Source of the DNA: a virus
DNA: 64,000 nt
Reading direction: 5' to 3' (one strand)
IMG/VR virus record: IMGVR_UViG_3300033233_000036
Span: 1 to 64,000 of that record
Below the pieces are notes generated by a model, which saw nothing but the letters and a program-made list of their open reading frames with translations, was not told the origin of the DNA and ran no database searches. Below, in pieces: positions 22,983 through 32,429 of this stretch. The first letter of the stretch is position 1; each line of letters begins with the position of its first letter. The position numbers were made by a program, and so were the translations under genes.

Positions 22983-23378
22983 TCAAAAAAAAAAATTTTC
23001 GAATTCGTCTCTCCAATTAGAATATCCTTCCTTTTGAATTGCCTTTCCTCTCACATCTCTACGATTTTTTAAATACTTATCAGACTTAGTATTTTTCTTA
23101 CCATCATTATCAATATCATCATCTTCTTTTCCAACTGGATCTAAAGCTTCAAAAACTCCAAACTCTTCAGTGAGTTTTGATCTCACCATTGTGGAAATTT
23201 TTGGACTTAAGGAATGACCGACAATATAATCTGAATAAGCTTTTTGAATGGGAATTCCTTCTCTTTTTGCAAGATTACGAATAGAGACTACAACTTGTCT
23301 TACTTGTTTAGAAGATTCTTCAGCCTCTTGGATAGAAGTTCTTAAATCTTCAAAAGACTGTTTCCAGATATTAGACAT
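22983..23378 (-). CDS. conserved late protein, possibly head-associated
   Basis: 131 aa. N-terminal half helical (IWKQSFEDLRTSIQEAEES). Then FGVFEALDPVGKEDDDIDNDG and KSDKYLKNRRDVRGKAIQ, a module of acidic DxDxDG plus a basic helix that I know from several T4-like cyanophage proteins. The DIDNDG run could bind calcium. An exact late promoter (23410-23417) precedes it. Function unknown. Confidence 0.65.
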   Translation of the reverse strand: MSNIWKQSFEDLRTSIQEAEESSKQVRQVVVSIRNLAKREGIPIQKAYSDYIVGHSLSPKISTMVRSKLTEEFGVFEALDPVGKEDDDIDNDGKKNTKSDKYLKNRRDVRGKAIQKEGYSNWRDEFENFFF

Positions 23379-23409
23379 TGTGATTCAAAAAATATTTTTA
23401 CTTTATTGT

Positions 23410-23417
23410 TATTTATA
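23410..23417 (-). promoter_or_regulatory. late promoter (TATAAATA)
   Basis: Exact late box 31 bases upstream of the gene at 22983-23378. Confidence 0.72.
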
Positions 23418-23418
23418 A

Positions 23419-24495
23419 TTAATTTACTTCAGAAACATCAGTTATCCAAGATCTGAACATAATTCCTTCAGTTGTCAAACAAATCAAATGATTCGCACCA
23501 GAACGAATAATTCTGCCCACTAATCCAGTATGCATATTTTCTATCAATTTACCAACTGAGAAAATTTTCTTTGCAATAAAATTCTCACGAAGAGATTGTT
23601 GATCGAGTCTAGGTGCAATTTCCCAAAGTTCATATGATTCCTTCTTAGTTTTCTTCGAAGATTTACTCATCGATTGTTGAATCTGTGAAAAGAGTTGTTT
23701 AGTTTTCTTCTCATCCATAGCCTTAGGCATTCCTTTCATAAAGGATTCAAAATCATTTGAAAGTGCAGCAGCTCTAAGTTTAGAAGCAGACATTCCACTT
23801 ACATCATTTGAATCAGGATCTCTTTCTCCAGCAGAGAGAACATTGATATTTTGGAAATCATAAAGTTTTCCATTATAATTATTTGCAAGTTTTTCAAACT
23901 CTGGAAGACGATCTGATCCAACTACAATATTTACTCCAGAATATCCTTGTTCATTAGCAGATTTTAGAACATCAAAAATTGATTTTGCACTTGCATCATT
24001 TTGAATATGATCGGCATGATCAGGAAACATTTGTTTCATGAATCCAATTTTAGTATCAGGATCCAATGGATTCTTTTTAGGATCATGAGATCTTGATGGA
24101 TAAATTACATAATCACCATCTTTAGCAACATTTGCAACTTTCTTTAAAAGTTTCTCATGTCCTGCAGTTGGAGGATTAAATCTTCCAAATGCAATTGTAA
24201 GAGTTCCTAGATCTTTTGATTGTTCTTGTTCGGCAGCAGCACGATCTTGTTGCATTTGTGCTGACTGTTGTGCAAGAGCATTAAGTTGTCCCTGAGGATC
24301 AATCTGTTGTTGAGCTTGATGTTGAGGCCCTGCACCTTGTCCAAATATTTTTAACTGACCCTTTACAGTCTTTGCAACTAATTTCCCTTTTGTATCGTAC
24401 CAATCGCCATGACCATCTCCCTGAAGCCCCATCTGTTTGGCTCTGGTGGAAGCGGTTGTTTCGGCTTCTGAAAGAAATTGTAAAAATGTTTTCAT
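23419..24495 (-). CDS. cytidylyltransferase-like nucleotidyltransferase with capsid-targeting-type N-terminus
   Basis: 358 aa in three parts. Residues 1-12 (MKTFLQFLSEAE) resemble the short N-terminal capsid-targeting peptide that the T4-type prohead protease removes. Residues about 97-270 carry FGRFNPPTAGHEKLL (HxGH-type nucleotide-binding) and GMSASKLRAAA (the 'ISxTxxR'-type end motif), the NMN-adenylyltransferase/cytidylyltransferase fold. Residues about 300-358 form a small domain (LRENFIAKKIFSVGKLIEN, then GLVGRIIRSGANHLICLT) that looks like a KOW/Sm-type barrel. It overlaps the ligase-like gene by ATGA. Substrate unknown. Confidence 0.8.
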   Translation of the reverse strand: MKTFLQFLSEAETTASTRAKQMGLQGDGHGDWYDTKGKLVAKTVKGQLKIFGQGAGPQHQAQQQIDPQGQLNALAQQSAQMQQDRAAAEQEQSKDLGTLTIAFGRFNPPTAGHEKLLKKVANVAKDGDYVIYPSRSHDPKKNPLDPDTKIGFMKQMFPDHADHIQNDASAKSIFDVLKSANEQGYSGVNIVVGSDRLPEFEKLANNYNGKLYDFQNINVLSAGERDPDSNDVSGMSASKLRAAALSNDFESFMKGMPKAMDEKKTKQLFSQIQQSMSKSSKKTKKESYELWEIAPRLDQQSLRENFIAKKIFSVGKLIENMHTGLVGRIIRSGANHLICLTTEGIMFRSWITDVSEVN

Positions 24496-25670
24496 CCTTT
24501 ATCCCAACTTTTTGCGGCGGTAAAATTAGCTCTGCTAAACTCCAAACGATCTACAAGTTTTAAAGCTCTTCCAGACTTGATTGCAACAAATCCTTCAGGA
24601 GCAGTTACACGATAACCATCTTCTGTCTTAAGGAAAGTTCCAAAAGTATTTACAGATGATAGTTTTTTGATAATGAAATCTTTCGCCTTGATTAGATTGA
24701 AGTAGGAAGCAATAGTAAAGTAAATTGGATTTTTATTTACTTTAATAAAATTCAAACCACTATCTTTAATCTTTTTATATTTATCTTGTGCAGATTTTGT
24801 TTTTTTTGTTGAAATTTCTTTATCTATTAATTGGGAAAAATATACAGCAAAACCTTGAATAGTATCATTTACTGATCCAAACTTAATACCAGATCTAATA
24901 TAGGAATTGAAAAATTGTTTAAACAATGCATGAAAAGAAAATTTATCTTGCGTGTTCAAAACACTTAAAAATGTAGATGCTTGTTTTAGAGATCCTTCTG
25001 CACGATTGATAAGAGTACCATATGCATTACGTTCTTGCATTGTAAAATTTGCAGCACCACTTGCATTTGAAAATTCAGCAGATGCAACAAATACATCATC
25101 ATCTCCAGGAACTTTTGCACCAAATCTTGCAGTCATGGTTTGGAGAGAAGATCCAACATAGGTTGTATGAAATACAATACCCATTTTTGATTTTTCAATT
25201 TTATCCCCAATCTCTGATTTTTTGGGAACCGCATAAGTAATCGTATTGGGAGTAAAATGCCAAACTTGTTTACCAGAAATCATCCCAATATACCTATCAT
25301 TCGTAAACAGAAGATCTCCCTGAACAACTCCACGAATACCAAGTTTTGAAAGATAACGATAAGAAGTTTTTAGTTTTTCATTCAATCCTCCAGAAGGATA
25401 CAAAGAATCTACATCAGACTCTGAGTAACAAATTTTAGGAGTTGTTTTATTAAATACAGATTTAGTTCCAACAAAGAACTTACCATTTTCAGGATCAGTT
25501 CCACAAATTACTGCAGGAGCACCATCCCACTTAGTAGTGATTTTCATTCCAGAATCACCCTCAGACAACATCTTACCAAGAGATTTTAAAAAAGCAATTG
25601 CATCTTTTCCACCCTGAGTTCCATTGTTCAGGATGTTGTCTTCCAGGTGTTCGAGGTGGGTGTTTTTCAT
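24492..25670 (-). CDS. DUF6267-type, ATP-dependent ligase-like nucleotidyltransferase
   Basis: 392 aa. Residues 43-54 (KITTKWDGAPAV) contain K-x-D-G, the adenylation motif I of DNA/RNA ligases and capping enzymes. GVVQGDLLF (about 114-122) fits motif III, MGIVFHTTY (about 163-171) motif IV, and the C-terminal EGFVAIKSGRALKLVDR fits the 'EGxV/KLV' motifs. I recall this family as DUF6267 in T4-like cyanophages. The order of motifs is unusual (a second EGFV near the end), so enzymatic function is inferred, not certain. It sits between an unknown gene and the NMNAT-like gene, joined by overlaps. Confidence 0.72.
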   Translation of the reverse strand: MKNTHLEHLEDNILNNGTQGGKDAIAFLKSLGKMLSEGDSGMKITTKWDGAPAVICGTDPENGKFFVGTKSVFNKTTPKICYSESDVDSLYPSGGLNEKLKTSYRYLSKLGIRGVVQGDLLFTNDRYIGMISGKQVWHFTPNTITYAVPKKSEIGDKIEKSKMGIVFHTTYVGSSLQTMTARFGAKVPGDDDVFVASAEFSNASGAANFTMQERNAYGTLINRAEGSLKQASTFLSVLNTQDKFSFHALFKQFFNSYIRSGIKFGSVNDTIQGFAVYFSQLIDKEISTKKTKSAQDKYKKIKDSGLNFIKVNKNPIYFTIASYFNLIKAKDFIIKKLSSVNTFGTFLKTEDGYRVTAPEGFVAIKSGRALKLVDRLEFSRANFTAAKSWDKG

Positions 25671-25671
25671 A

Positions 25672-26385
25672 TTAGAATTCTACCACAATGGCATTGGCTG
25701 GTGGCTTGGTGACTGTGACAATTCTTCGACCGGTATCCCCCCTGCTAGGTGACTTACCTAGAATTAAAGGATATCCAAATTTATCTTTTGATTTTGTATC
25801 AAACGGTTGATCAGTTCTTCTCTTTCTTAACCTTAAATATAAATCATGAGTTTTAGCATATTTTTTTGCACCATGAAACTTACCATTCAATACTAAATTA
25901 TTTCCATTTTTTGTTCCTCTTACATCCATGGGCCCAATGTACATATAGTCAATAGGGCCTCCCATAGACGCATTTCCAACAACAATAAGTTCTTTTAAAC
26001 TATCACTAACTTTTCCATATACATCTGGAATTTGATCACCATCTTTAAATCCACGACTAGTCAATTCCTGTAATGCTTTATTTAAGAACTTGCCACTAAA
26101 TCCAGGAACTGCAAGTTCAAGTCCAGCTAATCCACCACCAGCAATACTAGGAGCACTTGTTCCTTTATTTGAAATATTTACCTTTCCTTTTTTTGTTGTG
26201 ATGATAACATCAGTATATGGTTCAGTTCCTGCAGAAGATCTACCTCCAAATTTTTCAGCTCTAATAACATCTCTAATTGTTACTTCGCCAGATAAAATAT
26301 TGAATGGTTTTCCAGTAAGTGCATGATGGTTATTAATGGCATCAATTACACCTACTTCCTGTCTTTCTGAAATTACTCCTGCCAT
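25672..26385 (-). CDS. conserved hypothetical protein next to the ligase-like gene
   Basis: 237 aa. Family not firmly recognised. The segment EPYTDVIITTKKGKVNISN (residues about 55-73) has the Asp-loop-strand-Lys pattern of a restriction-endonuclease-like fold, but the second acidic residue is missing, so a nuclease call is weak. The glycine-rich SIAGGGLAGLELAVPGFSG follows. One base separates it from the ligase-like gene. Its start codon lies against a terminator hairpin that ends mazG. Confidence 0.5.
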   Translation of the reverse strand: MAGVISERQEVGVIDAINNHHALTGKPFNILSGEVTIRDVIRAEKFGGRSSAGTEPYTDVIITTKKGKVNISNKGTSAPSIAGGGLAGLELAVPGFSGKFLNKALQELTSRGFKDGDQIPDVYGKVSDSLKELIVVGNASMGGPIDYMYIGPMDVRGTKNGNNLVLNGKFHGAKKYAKTHDLYLRLRKRRTDQPFDTKSKDKFGYPLILGKSPSRGDTGRRIVTVTKPPANAIVVEF

Positions 26386-26392
26386 AAAAAAT

Positions 26393-26421
26393 CCCCTCTT
26401 TCTAGTATTTAGAAAGAGGGG
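26393..26421. terminator. hairpin terminator after mazG
   Basis: CCCCTCTTTCT (26393-26403) pairs perfectly with AGAAAGAGGGG (26411-26421) around AGTATTT, and six T follow on the minus strand. The T-run reaches the ATG of the next gene, so some read-through is needed for its expression. Confidence 0.85.
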
Positions 26422-26430
26422 AAGATGAAA

Positions 26431-26838
26431 TTAAATATCTCCTTCCTTACGATTTTCAGAACGATAAACATCAAATGCACCTTCAGGATAACGAGCACTT
26501 AATTTGAGATAATTGCGTTCCATTACATCTTCAAAAGAAACATCAAGTGCCATGCACGCTTGTGCAGCATACCACAGAATATCACCGAGTTCAACTTTTA
26601 AATGTTCAACATTATCATCATTATAAGGTTTACCTTGTAAAAATACTTTCTTTACAATTTCAGTAAACTCACCTGACTCTGCACTCATACCAAATGCAGC
26701 TGTCATCAAACGAGAAACATCAGCATCTTGAGTTTCCAATTCAGTCAAACGAGAAATCAATTGTGTAAAATCACTACTTGCAGGACTTGTAGTTTGACGT
26801 ACAAATTCAATATACTTATTAGGTTCAATAGTTGCCAT
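26431..26838 (-). CDS. mazG: MazG-like nucleotide pyrophosphohydrolase
   Basis: 135 aa. Hydrolyses NTPs or alarmones to monophosphates. Single MazG domain with metal-binding ESGEFTEIVKK (about 54-64) and ELGDILWYAAQ (about 87-97), the E-x2-E / E-x2-D pattern. A stand-alone single-domain MazG is usual in T4-like cyanophages, where it was proposed to act on host stringent-response nucleotides or the nucleotide pool. Two bases from gp41. Confidence 0.92.
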   Translation of the reverse strand: MATIEPNKYIEFVRQTTSPASSDFTQLISRLTELETQDADVSRLMTAAFGMSAESGEFTEIVKKVFLQGKPYNDDNVEHLKVELGDILWYAAQACMALDVSFEDVMERNYLKLSARYPEGAFDVYRSENRKEGDI

Positions 26839-26840
26839 AT

Positions 26841-28211
26841 TTAAAATTTAAATCCCTCAAATGTTTTTTTAGGTTTATCATTGTAATTATACTCCTCATC
26901 CTGTCCACTGTCAATAATGTCTCTTTGAGCAGATTGATCAACATCAAATAATTTCATTTTAGCACGATCAATTCCAATTACAAATCTCTTATTCATAGTC
27001 GGATCATTATATCTATTTTTTAATTGTTTTACCATAATTTGCCCAAGACTTTCTAGTTCTTCGGAACTAATAAGGGCAAACATAAGATCAGCAGTAGCAG
27101 GGAGTCCAAAAGATTCTGAAGTATCAGTAAGATCAACATCAGAATTACCGAAACCACTCCTAGTAGTTTGAGTAGCAGACATGATGGGGACGTTGTGTTC
27201 AACAGCCAACCCTCTAAGTTCCTCAGCAATTGACTTAACATAAGTATAAGAATTCACTGCAGTTCCTTTATATCTAGAAGATGCACAGATATTCAAATAA
27301 TCAATAAAGATGATATCTGGTTTAAAAGATTTCTTAAGTGATAATTCATTAAGAAGAGATTTAAAATGTCCAGAATGTGCCGAAGCAGTTGGGTACTCTT
27401 TGATCAAAAGTTTACCTTGAGTCTTTTTAGAAAGTTTCTCAATACGATTTTGATAATTATCTTCAGATATATTTGTCAAATCTTGAATATTAATATTTAA
27501 AAGATTTGCATCAATACGTTCTGCAATTTTTTCTTCAGACATCTCCAAAGTAATGTACAAAACATTCTTACCTTGCAGTAAACAAGCACTAGCAACGTGA
27601 CACATGAAGAGAGACTTACCCACACCAGTGCCTGCAAGAGCAATATTAAGAGTTTTATTAGGAATCCCACCTTTTGTAATTTTGTTGAAGAACTCCAAAT
27701 CAAAAGGAATTTTTGCCTCGGTTCTGTGATAAAAGTCATAACGTTCCTTATAATCTTCTATGTAATCGTGTCCAATATTATGATCAAATGATACAGAAAG
27801 TGCATCACTAAGAATACTTGGAATCGAATCACGATTTTTTTTATTATCGTTATCATCTACAAGTTGAACAGATTCCATGAGTGCAAGATAAATTGCACGA
27901 TCACGACACCACTTTTCAGTTGTATTTACCAACCATTCAAAGTTTGATTCATTATCCTCAAAAGACTCAACAATTTGTGTTGATTCTTTAAGATCCAAAT
28001 CAGATAAATCAGTTCGATTATCTAATTCAATATTGAGAATTTCTTTTGTTGCCATATTTCCATACTTGACAACAAACTTACCAATTTCATCATAAATTAC
28101 TTTTTCCTTTTTATCTCCAAAATATTCTGGTTTAATAAAAGGAAGAACTTTTCTACAAAATTTCTCATTATAAATCAAATTTGAGAGGATTGTAGTTTCA
28201 ATTCGTTCCAT
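26841..28211 (-). CDS. gp41: replicative DNA helicase (T4 gp41-like)
   Basis: 456 aa, DnaB family. Unwinds the fork for gp43 and stimulates gp61. Walker [12 protein letters not shown] at 191-201, Walker B FIDYLNI near 298, and a C-terminal basic segment. N-terminal domain as in T4 gp41. It overlaps uvsX by 14 bases. Confidence 0.96.
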   Translation of the reverse strand: MERIETTILSNLIYNEKFCRKVLPFIKPEYFGDKKEKVIYDEIGKFVVKYGNMATKEILNIELDNRTDLSDLDLKESTQIVESFEDNESNFEWLVNTTEKWCRDRAIYLALMESVQLVDDNDNKKNRDSIPSILSDALSVSFDHNIGHDYIEDYKERYDFYHRTEAKIPFDLEFFNKITKGGIPNKTLNIALAGTGVGKSLFMCHVASACLLQGKNVLYITLEMSEEKIAERIDANLLNINIQDLTNISEDNYQNRIEKLSKKTQGKLLIKEYPTASAHSGHFKSLLNELSLKKSFKPDIIFIDYLNICASSRYKGTAVNSYTYVKSIAEELRGLAVEHNVPIMSATQTTRSGFGNSDVDLTDTSESFGLPATADLMFALISSEELESLGQIMVKQLKNRYNDPTMNKRFVIGIDRAKMKLFDVDQSAQRDIIDSGQDEEYNYNDKPKKTFEGFKF

Positions 28212-29205
28212 AAGAGAATTCAGAATGTGCGATTTCTTCCAGTTTAGCCATTATATCATCAGTAAAATATTCTTGTGGATTTTTTAGAATCTCTTTACCA
28301 TAGATTTTTTTTCCATTAATCTCGTAACGTCCAGCAACGTTCTTCCAGAGTCCTCCAATTTCTCCAAGCTCAAGTAAACCATAGTACCTATCCAAGCCAC
28401 GCTCATCATAATACAGACGTACTTCAACATCTTGATTCTCCTTACTTAAACGTGATTTTTGAGTTTTGCATTTGATAATATTACCAATTACATCTGTTCC
28501 ATCCTTCTCCTTCTTTTTGGAAAGATAGATGATAGAAGATGCTGCATACTTAAGACCACTACCACCACCCATTTCCTTCATTGGAACATAAGAACCAATA
28601 ACATCATAAGTGTGATTAGTTACAATCATTGGAATGTTTGCTTGTCCCAACTTCAAAGTAAGCATACGGAATGCACCCTTGATAAGTTGAGATTTAGTCA
28701 TGTCCCTAACTTCTTTATCATTCAGAGCATCATTGATCTCTTTACTGGTTGAAAGCATACCAAGAGAATCCAGAACAAACATGCAAGGATTGCGATCTCC
28801 TTCTGGTTTCTTCATATACAGATCAACTGCCTTCAGTGCCTTACCACGAAACTCTTCAACTGTAACCACATTAACCACCACGACTCTAGTTGTGTCAATG
28901 CCTCTGCTCTCCAGTAGGGATCGGGTGATTGCAGCTTCAGTATCAAAATACAAACAGTATCCAGTAGAATTATTATCAAGAAAATTCTTAACCACAGCCA
29001 AGCTAAAGAAAGTTTTTCCTGTAGAACTTTCACCTGCGATTGCAGTAATCTTGTTACCAGATACACCACCAAAGATACTCCCAGATACAAGAGCATTAAA
29101 TATGTACGAACCTGTGTCCACATAAGTTTCAGTTTCAACAATATCTGCTGCCAGTTGTGTGTATTCTCCACCAATTTCTTTTACAATATCTTTTAAAAAG
29201 TCCAT
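28198..29205 (-). CDS. uvsX: RecA-like recombinase UvsX
   Basis: 335 aa. Forms filaments for strand exchange and recombination-dependent replication. Walker [10 protein letters not shown] at 57-65, Walker [11 protein letters not shown] near 140, and [14 protein letters not shown] loop. Order gp43-uvsX-gp41 as in cyanophages. A TATAAT hexamer lies 23 bases upstream of the ATG without a good -35. Confidence 0.96.
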   Translation of the reverse strand: MDFLKDIVKEIGGEYTQLAADIVETETYVDTGSYIFNALVSGSIFGGVSGNKITAIAGESSTGKTFFSLAVVKNFLDNNSTGYCLYFDTEAAITRSLLESRGIDTTRVVVVNVVTVEEFRGKALKAVDLYMKKPEGDRNPCMFVLDSLGMLSTSKEINDALNDKEVRDMTKSQLIKGAFRMLTLKLGQANIPMIVTNHTYDVIGSYVPMKEMGGGSGLKYAASSIIYLSKKKEKDGTDVIGNIIKCKTQKSRLSKENQDVEVRLYYDERGLDRYYGLLELGEIGGLWKNVAGRYEINGKKIYGKEILKNPQEYFTDDIMAKLEEIAHSEFSYGTN

Positions 29206-29248
29206 TAATTTTTTTCTCCAATAATAAAATTATACCATATCTTGATCA

Positions 29249-31831
29249 CTAAGAAAAGAAATCTTCCAAACTACCTCGTTTTTCAGACTTCCAACCAATA
29301 CAATCAAGAATTACTTTAAGGGGTTCAAGAAAACTCTTTTCAAATTGTAAATCATAGTCAACATAAGATTCAATATTCAATTCCCTAGGAAAATCTTGAA
29401 TGAATGAAATTACATTTTCTTGAATAATATTTGGTTTTTTCAAATAACAAAATTTAATTTTTTCACCATTATTAATCGATGCATATTTATTTGATAACTT
29501 ATTCTCTTTAATATAATGATTGAAGAGAATGGCTCCCCTTACATGAATAGGAGTTCCTTTAAGATACAAAGTTGCAGTTGATCTCCATTTATTGATGTTA
29601 TTTACTGAACGAGGAAAGGAAACTTCTTCTGGGGGAAGTTTTTTGAAAGTCATCCTAAAATTGTCAATAAATTTAATCACATCATCTTCAGAACCAGTCA
29701 TAATTAGATTCAATGCTTCCTTAATCTTTTTACGACAAGGTGCAGGAGTAGATGTTTTGATTGCTTCAATACCCATCATCTTAAGTTTGGGTTCAGAATA
29801 TCTAACACCCTCACTATCCCAAACGTTAAGAATATAACGTTTCTTGGCAGTCCAGATTCCACGATCAGCAATATTCTCTCGTTTCATCTGCATCTTCTGA
29901 TCGTATGCATTTACATAGTCTGCCAGTTCTTGGTAGCAACCTTCAATATACTTTTCAAGTTCCATGTTACACAATTTATCAAGGAACGTGACAACACTTT
30001 CATTAGTTTTCTCTCTTCCCTGGTATACACTTTCAACCAAAGGGCCCATATTAAGATAAATGGAATCAGTATCTGAAGCAATAACATAATCAACATCCTT
30101 TGTCTTAAGAATTTTATTAAAATATTCATTCATTTTAGTCTCAATCCAACGAATTGAGACTTGCCCAGAAAGAGTAATTGCTTCTGCATTTGCAAGTTTA
30201 TAATACCTAAAGTACTGATTTCCAATCGCACCATAAGCAGAGTTCAATTGAATCTTGCGAGCTAACTGAATATTATTACAACGAGCAATCTCTTTCTCCA
30301 AATCTTTAGTTGGAGTCTTTTCATACTGTTGTTTTGCAATAATCATTTTCTTCTTATAGATGGTTCGTTCATCATAGATCTTTTCCATCAGTTTAGGAAG
30401 CATACCTTTTACCCTACGATAAAGTGCTCCATTTGCAGTCATAGTAAGATTCACCTTTTCTAAAGGTGTTAGATCCAACTCTTGATTGAGAAGTTTATCT
30501 ACACTTACTTTTGTAGAAAGTTCTTTTACTTTTTTAAGTGATTTTAGTTCATCATCATTTTCACCACTACTTTCCAATTCTGCAATACGACTATTAAGTT
30601 CATCTTTTTCAACAAGTGTTTCAGGACTTATACTGTATTGCATAATCAAGTGAGGATACAGTGAGTTAAGGTCAAAGTTCACCACCCAATCATACTTACC
30701 AGGAATTGGTTCCTTTACATAAGCACCAGCATACTTTTCATCCTTAGAAGAATTCTCTTTAGGTGGAATTACAATATTTTGTTTTTTGAGATAATTGTAG
30801 ATAATAGTATCCCACATGCGAACCTGATAGAAAACATCAGTGAAGTTTACTTTGGCATCATAAGCCATAGTGATTGCAAGTTCAATCAACTTCATCTTAT
30901 CCTCCATCATGTCAACAATTTGAACATCCTGGATGTTATATTCAACAAATTTTTGCCAGTCTTTTGTATAAAATTCCTTAAAGGTTTCATACTCTGAGTG
31001 ATCGAGTTTCTTTTGTCCTAATTCAACTTCTCCAATATAGTCAAGTTTGTATGATTCTCGGTTTGTATATGTAAACCTTTTATAGAGATCAAGATAATCC
31101 AGAACAGTAATGCCACCAATGTCATAAACAGTATGAGTTCTACCTGCAATAGTTATTTCAGAATTAGTTAAAAGTCTCCATGGAGAAAGACATTTTGCAT
31201 ACTTAGATCCAAGAACACGATCCAAACGTCCAGCAAGATATGGAATGTCATAAAAAGAACAGTTCCAACCAGTAATAACTTCTGGAGTATTATTTTCCCA
31301 GTAATTCAAGAATTTGCGAAGAAGTTCTTCCTCTCCAGCACAGTGAATATATTTCACATTTTCTTGTTTGTTATTAAAAGGTTTAACTCCCCAAGTGACA
31401 ATATCCTTGGTAGAATAATCCTGAAGGGTAATGGTGAGCATTTCTTCTGCACACTCTTCTACGCTAGGAAATCCATTTTCTGATGCAACTTCAATATCAA
31501 TTGTTACGAGTTTGATTTTTTTAATGTCAAACTTAATTTCATCTTCAGGATACTTGTCAGAAATATACTGGTAAACATATCTATTATTGCCGTAAACAGA
31601 AAAATTTTCTACATTTTCATATTTTTTATAAAACTCACGACAATCTCTAACAGATCCAGGTTTAATAGGATCCACATAGACACCATCTAGAGTACGATAG
31701 TTTGTTTTATTTTTTGAAGGCAAAAAAAGAGTCGGGGAATAGTCCTCACGATCAATGAAATGTTGTCCATTTTCATATCCACGAACGAGAAACTGATCTC
31801 CGACAAGTTGAACATTAGTATAAAATCGCAA
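29249..31831 (-). CDS. gp43: family B DNA polymerase (T4 gp43-like)
   Basis: 860 aa. Replicative polymerase with proofreading. Exo I TIDIEVAS at 110-117, Exo II NCSFYDIPYLAGR near 190-202, Exo III YNIQDVQIVD near 298-307. Polymerase motif A DLNSLYPHLI at 387-396, motif B QLNSAYGAIGNQY near 528-540, motif C ASDTDSIYL at 585-593. C-terminus SLEDFFS fits the sliding-clamp-binding tail. Continuous; no intron or intein, in contrast to some T4-like phages. Confidence 0.97.
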   Translation of the reverse strand: MRFYTNVQLVGDQFLVRGYENGQHFIDREDYSPTLFLPSKNKTNYRTLDGVYVDPIKPGSVRDCREFYKKYENVENFSVYGNNRYVYQYISDKYPEDEIKFDIKKIKLVTIDIEVASENGFPSVEECAEEMLTITLQDYSTKDIVTWGVKPFNNKQENVKYIHCAGEEELLRKFLNYWENNTPEVITGWNCSFYDIPYLAGRLDRVLGSKYAKCLSPWRLLTNSEITIAGRTHTVYDIGGITVLDYLDLYKRFTYTNRESYKLDYIGEVELGQKKLDHSEYETFKEFYTKDWQKFVEYNIQDVQIVDMMEDKMKLIELAITMAYDAKVNFTDVFYQVRMWDTIIYNYLKKQNIVIPPKENSSKDEKYAGAYVKEPIPGKYDWVVNFDLNSLYPHLIMQYSISPETLVEKDELNSRIAELESSGENDDELKSLKKVKELSTKVSVDKLLNQELDLTPLEKVNLTMTANGALYRRVKGMLPKLMEKIYDERTIYKKKMIIAKQQYEKTPTKDLEKEIARCNNIQLARKIQLNSAYGAIGNQYFRYYKLANAEAITLSGQVSIRWIETKMNEYFNKILKTKDVDYVIASDTDSIYLNMGPLVESVYQGREKTNESVVTFLDKLCNMELEKYIEGCYQELADYVNAYDQKMQMKRENIADRGIWTAKKRYILNVWDSEGVRYSEPKLKMMGIEAIKTSTPAPCRKKIKEALNLIMTGSEDDVIKFIDNFRMTFKKLPPEEVSFPRSVNNINKWRSTATLYLKGTPIHVRGAILFNHYIKENKLSNKYASINNGEKIKFCYLKKPNIIQENVISFIQDFPRELNIESYVDYDLQFEKSFLEPLKVILDCIGWKSEKRGSLEDFFS

Positions 31832-31834
31832 GGT

Positions 31835-32107
31835 TCACTCCGTAACTTTCAAGTACTTTTCCACAATTTCTGGTTTGGGATTTACAATTGTAACAATATA
31901 TTCAGAAAAAATCATCATTTCTTCATCATCTGTAATATTACACCAAGGAGTAAGATTGAATTCATCATCAATCAAATATGGCTTTGTAAGTTTACAATTT
32001 GGCATGTTGAGTTCATACTCAACTTCAATTTCTTCAATATGACTAACTACCCATTTCTGATTCTTCAACAACAGACACTTCACTGAGTTCAATTTCTTCT
32101 CCTCCAT
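31835..32107 (-). CDS. Sm-like fold protein, paralog 1
   Basis: 90 aa. Strand pattern VKCLLLKNQKWVVSHIEE, then KLTKPYLID, then LTPWCNITDDEEMMIFSEY and a C-terminal helix fits a small Sm/Lsm-like barrel. The 5' end overlaps the second paralog by 65 bases and it starts within it. A third relative is at 47088-47489. Such proteins are conserved beside gp43 in T4-like cyanophages without a known role. Confidence 0.6.
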   Translation of the reverse strand: MEEKKLNSVKCLLLKNQKWVVSHIEEIEVEYELNMPNCKLTKPYLIDDEFNLTPWCNITDDEEMMIFSEYIVTIVNPKPEIVEKYLKVTE

Positions 32108-32429
32108 TTTGATTTTTTCCTACACGATTTAAATAAGATTCTTCAACTGTTTCAAGTGGATCGTAAAAAGTTACTACCCAATCATAAGGAACTAAAATTT
32201 TCTTTTCCTTAGAAAGAGTCAACCAAGGCATAAATTTAATTTTTGCCCTACTCACACCATCTTCGTCATCAGTATCAACTACTTCATATTTTTCAACAAT
32301 AACTTGATACGGATCTTGAAATTGATAACCAATAAAATTTTCTTGATCTTGATCGTTTTTATTAAACGCCTCTTTGATATCAGAAATAATTTCTTCGCCA
32401 GATTTCAACAATGCTACTTTGATAGTCAT
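32043..32429 (-). CDS. Sm-like fold protein, paralog 2
   Basis: 128 aa. IKVALLKSGEEIISDIKEA, then YQFQDPYQVIVEKYEV, then FMPWLTLSKEKKILVPYDWVVT: the same barrel-like pattern with 'GEEIIxD' and 'PW' landmarks as the paralogs. The C-terminus is acidic. It overlaps the nucleotidyltransferase gene by 50 bases at its 5' end. A nucleic-acid-binding regulator is a reasonable guess. Confidence 0.6.
   Translation of the reverse strand: MTIKVALLKSGEEIISDIKEAFNKNDQDQENFIGYQFQDPYQVIVEKYEVVDTDDEDGVSRAKIKFMPWLTLSKEKKILVPYDWVVTFYDPLETVEESYLNRVGKNQNGGEEIELSEVSVVEESEMGS

Noticed and set aside
28700-29125. 141 aa plus-strand frame
   Set aside because: Shadow of uvsX.
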